From Oscillospiraceae bacterium (lineage in GTDB: Bacteria > Bacillota > Clostridia > Oscillospirales > Acutalibacteraceae), in assembly GCA_015065925.1 (NCBI GenBank), contig SVPL01000025.1, positions 1 to 35,087 of the forward strand: a stretch of 35,087 nt of DNA, in the 5' to 3' direction. A program made the translations under genes and the position numbers. This document shows positions 32,594 through 35,087 of this stretch, in pieces. Numbering within the stretch: position 1 is the stretch's first letter; every line of letters starts with the position of its first letter. Below the pieces are notes generated by a model that saw nothing but the letters and a program-made list of their open reading frames with translations, had not been told where the DNA came from and did not search any database.

Positions 32594-33718
32594 ATGAATT
32601 TGGGATTTGGTTTATATATTCATATTCCCTTTTGTGTTAGCAAGTGTGCCTATTGTGATTTTTATTCAATGTCTTTTGATGACAATATTGCAGAGGCTTA
32701 TGTAAACAAAATAATTAGTGAGCTTAATCGGTGGGGTGGCATTTTAAAGTGCCCTCCCGCCGATACTTTATATTTTGGCGGCGGAACTCCAAGTTTGCTT
32801 AAATCAGAGCAAATCGAAGCGATAATAGATAAATCAAAAGAAGTATTTTCGCTTAAAAATGCCGAAATTACTATGGAGGTTAATCCTGCGGAAGATTTAA
32901 ATAAGTATCTATGCGAAGTAGCAAAGGCGGGCGTTAACCGACTGTCTGTTGGACTTCAATCTGCAAATGATAATGAACTGAAAATGCTTTCTCGTAGGCA
33001 TAGTGCTAAGGATGTTATAACCTGTGTTAATGATGCGCGCAGAGCCGGCATAAACAATCTATCTCTTGATATAATGCTTGGTATTCCGGGGCAGACTAAG
33101 GAAAGTCTTAAAAAAACGGTGGATTTTGTTTTAGAGCGAAACCCCGAGCATATATCGGCATATTTGCTTAGCATAGAAAAGGGAACAAAGCTTTATAAAA
33201 ATAAAAATTCTCTTGACATTCCTAATGATGATGAAGCGGGTGAGCTTTATCTTTATACTTCAGAGCTTTTAAAGTCGGCGGGATATGAACGCTATGAAAT
33301 TTCAAATTTTGCAAGGAATGGGAATATTTCAAAACATAACACTAAATATTGGTTGGGTGAAAATTATTTAGGTTTGGGTCCCGCGGCACACTCCTTTATA
33401 AATGACAAACGCTTTTATTATGATAGAGATATAAATTCCTATATTAATAATCCTAAAGAAATTGATGATGGTGAAGGCGGTACCGTCGAGGAGAGAATTA
33501 TGCTAAATTTAAGATTAAGCAGTGGCATATCCCTCAAAGCTTTCGCTAAGGAATTTCCTAATGCTTTAGACCAAAATAAAATAAACCGTCTTGCAAAAAA
33601 GGCAGAGCTTTTTGCTAAAAACGGTTTTGTTAATTTTAATGGAGATGTAATTTCCCTTACCGATAAAGGCGCCTTGGTTTCTAATGCGGTAATAGCGGAT
33701 TTTACCGAAATTTTGTAA
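32594..33718 (+). CDS. hemW: Radical SAM heme chaperone HemW (HemN-like)
   Basis: The 374-residue protein starts two bases after pduL without a clear ribosome site, so its translation is probably coupled. It has YIHIPFCVSKCAYCDFYS with the CxxxCxxC cluster motif (C14, C18, C21), GGGTPS, SVGLQSANDNELKMLSRRHS, DIMLGIPGQT, and the HemW-specific HNTKYW plus GLGPAAHS. The shift from the HemN cysteine set to CxxxCxxC and the HNxxYW motif favour heme insertion over coproporphyrinogen oxidation. It would deliver heme to membrane or redox enzymes. It is a common core neighbour in Firmicutes, often near hrcA or lepA, neither of which is seen here. Confidence 0.92.
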   Translation: MNLGFGLYIHIPFCVSKCAYCDFYSMSFDDNIAEAYVNKIISELNRWGGILKCPPADTLYFGGGTPSLLKSEQIEAIIDKSKEVFSLKNAEITMEVNPAEDLNKYLCEVAKAGVNRLSVGLQSANDNELKMLSRRHSAKDVITCVNDARRAGINNLSLDIMLGIPGQTKESLKKTVDFVLERNPEHISAYLLSIEKGTKLYKNKNSLDIPNDDEAGELYLYTSELLKSAGYERYEISNFARNGNISKHNTKYWLGENYLGLGPAAHSFINDKRFYYDRDINSYINNPKEIDDGEGGTVEERIMLNLRLSSGISLKAFAKEFPNALDQNKINRLAKKAELFAKNGFVNFNGDVISLTDKGALVSNAVIADFTEIL

Positions 33719-33724
33719 AATAAA

Positions 33725-33759
33725 AAAATCGATTATAGTCTATTACCATAACCGATTTT
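33725..33759. terminator. Bidirectional terminator between hemW and the XRE gene
   Basis: AAAATCG-A-TTAT (33725-33736) and ATAA-C-CGATTTT (33748-33759) form an 11-bp stem with one mismatch, flanked by A and T tracts, and the right arm reaches the XRE stop codon. It is weaker than the other terminators. Confidence 0.55.
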
Positions 33760-34051
33760 AAAGTGATTGATTATTAAGTATTTTTTCAGCTTCTTTGGCT
33801 ATTTTCTTAAGACTGCTTAAAACATCTTTAGGAATGGTGTTAGCGGGGGCACTTACTCCTAAAAGCTCATCGCAGGTAACTTCATAATAGTCAGAAAGCT
33901 TAATTAAAAAATCTAAACCGCATTCGCGAATACCTTTTTCATAGTGTGACAGCAATGCTTGTGATATTCCAAGGTCAATAGCCGCCTGTTTTTGTGAAAT
34001 CCCTTTGGATTTTCTTAAATTGGAAATTATTTTTGGAAATTCGCAGTTCAT
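33758..34051 (-). CDS. XRE/HTH_3-family small DNA-binding regulator
   Basis: The 97-residue protein begins with a Cro/CI-type helix-turn-helix (residues about 7-62: IISNLRKSKGISQKQAAIDL, then SQALLSHYEKGIRECGLDFL, then YYEVTCDELLG). A short helical tail, possibly for dimerisation, follows. Its start is preceded by AGGTAGGTGG. It has its own minus-strand promoter between it and the divergent phosphatase gene, and ATTGTAAA repeats there may be its site. It lacks any sensor domain. This type is common as a stand-alone stress or stationary-phase regulator in Clostridia. The target is unknown. Confidence 0.88.
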   Translation of the reverse strand: MNCEFPKIISNLRKSKGISQKQAAIDLGISQALLSHYEKGIRECGLDFLIKLSDYYEVTCDELLGVSAPANTIPKDVLSSLKKIAKEAEKILNNQSL

Positions 34052-34090
34052 CTGTCCACCTACCTTTATTTTTTATTCGCAAGTAATGAC

Positions 34091-34119
34091 ATTATAATAC
34101 ATTTTGCGTCAATTGTAAA
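34091..34119 (-). promoter_or_regulatory. Sigma-A promoter of the XRE gene
   Basis: On the minus strand, TTTACA (34119-34114), a 17-base spacer and TATAAT (34096-34091) lie 40 bases before the ATG at 34051. Confidence 0.75.
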
Positions 34120-34143
34120 TAGCAAAAATATACAAATTGTAAA
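34112..34143 (+). repeat. Two copies of ATTGTAAA in the XRE/phosphatase intergenic region
   Basis: ATTGTAAA occurs at 34112-34119 and 34136-34143, 24 bases apart. The first overlaps the -35 box of the XRE promoter. They could be a tandem operator for the XRE protein, but the motif is short and AT-rich. Confidence 0.3.
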
Positions 34144-34170
34144 CCCTATTTTTGACAAGGAGGATACAAA

Positions 34171-34824
34171 ATGCGCACCTACAAACTGCATTTAATAAGG
34201 CACGGAATGACCGATGGAAACGAAAATGGTCAATATATTGGGCGTACTGATTTAAAAATTACTACTAATGGTATAATTGAGCTTGAAAAACTTAGAGATG
34301 AGGGTGTATACCCAAGATGTGACCTTGTTTTTTCAAGTCCTCTTTCCAGAGCAGTAGATACAGCTAAAATTATTTTCCCCGAAAAAGAAATTCTAATAAA
34401 TGATAATTTTAAGGAAATTGACTTTGGTGAATTTGAGGGTAAAACTCCCGAAGATTTAAAAAACAGGCAGGATTATGCCGATTGGCTTGCGGGTAAATTG
34501 CCTGCAGCTCCCGGTGGCGAATCAGCAGTGGATTTTGCGGCAAGACTTTGCACAGGCATTGGTGAAACTGTGCGCTATATGATGGATAACGATTGTTATT
34601 CTGCGGCAATTGTTATGCATGGTGGCGCCATAATGACCTTACTTGCGGTTGCGGCAGTACCCAGAATGAAAATGGCTGAGTGGGCTTGCGGCAACGGTAG
34701 GGGATATACCATCAACATCACCCCGTCACTATATCAGCGTAGCGGAATTTTAGAGGTTGTTGGAGAAATTCCCGAAGGCGCCGCCAGAGTAATCAACGGC
34801 AAACAAAAGGATATTATGGGTTAA
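34171..34824 (+). CDS. Histidine phosphatase (phosphoglycerate mutase / CobC-like)
   Basis: The 217-residue protein starts after AAGGAGG. It has the branch-1 histidine phosphatase motif LIRHGMTDGN (H11 forms the phosphohistidine), EIDFGEFEGKTPEDL as the acid region, and VMHGG for the second active-site His. The length and the EFEGK region fit the phosphatase group (CobC/GpmB/PhoE-like) better than true cofactor-dependent phosphoglycerate mutases of about 250 residues. The substrate is unknown: alpha-ribazole phosphate, a sugar phosphate or a nucleotide are all possible. It is monocistronic, divergent from the XRE gene, and followed by the hairpin-rich element and a terminator. Confidence 0.85.
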   Translation: MRTYKLHLIRHGMTDGNENGQYIGRTDLKITTNGIIELEKLRDEGVYPRCDLVFSSPLSRAVDTAKIIFPEKEILINDNFKEIDFGEFEGKTPEDLKNRQDYADWLAGKLPAAPGGESAVDFAARLCTGIGETVRYMMDNDCYSAAIVMHGGAIMTLLAVAAVPRMKMAEWACGNGRGYTINITPSLYQRSGILEVVGEIPEGAARVINGKQKDIMG

Positions 34825-34847
34825 AAACGCGTGGTGTTTCATCCAAT

Positions 34848-34893
34848 TCCGATAGGGCTACGGAGGTAGTGATAAGCGTTGATACGCACCTCT
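34848..34893 (+). other. Hairpin-rich element with two competing folds (possible RNA)
   Basis: TCCG (34848-34851) can pair with CGGA (34861-34864). The overlapping GGAGGT (34862-34867) can instead pair with ACCTCT (34888-34893), continuing into GCGT/ACGC (34876-34879 with 34884-34887) around the loop TGAT. The two folds exclude each other. A strong terminator follows at 34909. This could be a small RNA or the leader of the element to the right. On the minus strand a 20-codon frame (34839-34901) has no ribosome site. It is not clearly any known family. Confidence 0.3.
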
Positions 34894-34908
34894 AATGCCA
34901 TTTTTAGC

Positions 34909-34965
34909 AAAACCATAACCGCTAGTTCACTAGTGGTTATGGTTTTGACAATTTTATTGTTTTTT
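34909..34965 (+). terminator. Strong intrinsic terminator with a second small stem
   Basis: A 17-bp stem with one G-T pair (34909-34925 with 34930-34946, core CCATAACC) has the loop TTCA. It is followed by ACAAT/ATTGT around TTT and then T6 (34960-34965). Confidence 0.85.
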
Positions 34966-35087
34966 GGCTCTATAATAAATGTTGGGGTAACCAAGTAGAG
35001 CCTACGAAGAAAAATTAAAAATAAAATAAAAAAAGTAGAGCATATTTGGCAAAAATCCGTTAAAATGGAATTGACTAGAAACCATGA
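34966..35087 (+). mobile_element. Probable left end of an ISL3-type insertion sequence, cut by the window edge
   Basis: From 34966 the sequence reads GGCTCTATAATAAATG. GGCTCT is the start of the terminal inverted repeats of ISL3-family elements. The inverted TAGAGCC follows at 34996-35002, and AGAGC recurs at 35037-35041. The next 80 bases are A-rich, and an ATG at 35065 opens a frame to the window end (MELTRNH) that could be the start of a transposase, though it has no good ribosome site. The right end is outside the window, so neither the family nor the insertion can be proved. Confidence 0.45.

Noticed and set aside
1-35087. CRISPR arrays, tRNA or rRNA genes, prophage
   Set aside because: I looked for regularly spaced repeats, cloverleaf-like segments ending in CCA, and phage structural genes and saw none.

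Overview
The window looks like a chromosomal segment of an AT-rich Gram-positive Clostridia-type bacterium, plausibly a gut or rumen member of the Oscillospirales. The reasons are strong AGGAGG-type ribosome binding sites, frequent ATG and occasional TTG or GTG starts, TTGACA/TATAAT promoters, signal peptides of the MKKLLAL type, and dockerin-like repeats ending in AGWDV. The phylum is a confident inference and the family is a guess.

Positions 1-29,242 are an accessory carbohydrate-utilization island made of several transcription units. Unit 1 (1-2743) is the tail of a probable GH39 enzyme, a GH20 hexosaminidase and an RraA/HMG-aldolase-like protein. Next come an orphan membrane-anchored protein on the minus strand, preceded by a well-organised 5' leader that can fold as a pseudoknot, and a divergent L-rhamnose isomerase. 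Unit 2 (5155-8703) is a GH116-type enzyme plus a LacI regulator, with a consensus promoter and a palindromic operator. A broken aldo/keto reductase follows. Then come a secreted two-esterase dockerin protein, a GH4 alpha-galactosidase with a divergent AraC regulator, a GH3 NagZ-like hexosaminidase, a second GH20 paralogue, a second AraC regulator, and a 1172-residue secreted beta-helix protein with an N-terminal dockerin remnant. Unit 3 (22512-27497) is a tight operon: GH16, SGNH esterase, GH5-like cellulase-like enzyme, DMT-family transporter and GH43. A GH29 alpha-fucosidase closes the island.

Almost all glycosidases lack signal peptides and should work in the cytoplasm on imported oligosaccharides. 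Only the two dockerin-bearing proteins are exported. The activities (HexNAc, fucose, galactose, rhamnose, acetyl esters, pentose or arabinose) point to complex, substituted glycans such as host glycoconjugates or decorated plant polysaccharides. No ABC or PTS importer is present, and the only transporter is the DMT protein.

Positions 29,329-34,824 are housekeeping: hisS, ricT, a 2[4Fe-4S] ferredoxin, pduL, hemW, a small XRE regulator and a histidine phosphatase. The last 260 bases hold a hairpin-rich element, a strong terminator and what looks like the left end of an ISL3-type insertion sequence cut by the window edge.

The two observations most worth following are (i) the pseudoknotted leader at about 3483-3621 and (ii) a 46-bp element, 44/46 identical, in front of both the GH3 gene and the 1172-residue dockerin gene. 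Each copy lies next to a different AraC gene and overlaps the same TTGTGT-17-TATGNT promoter.
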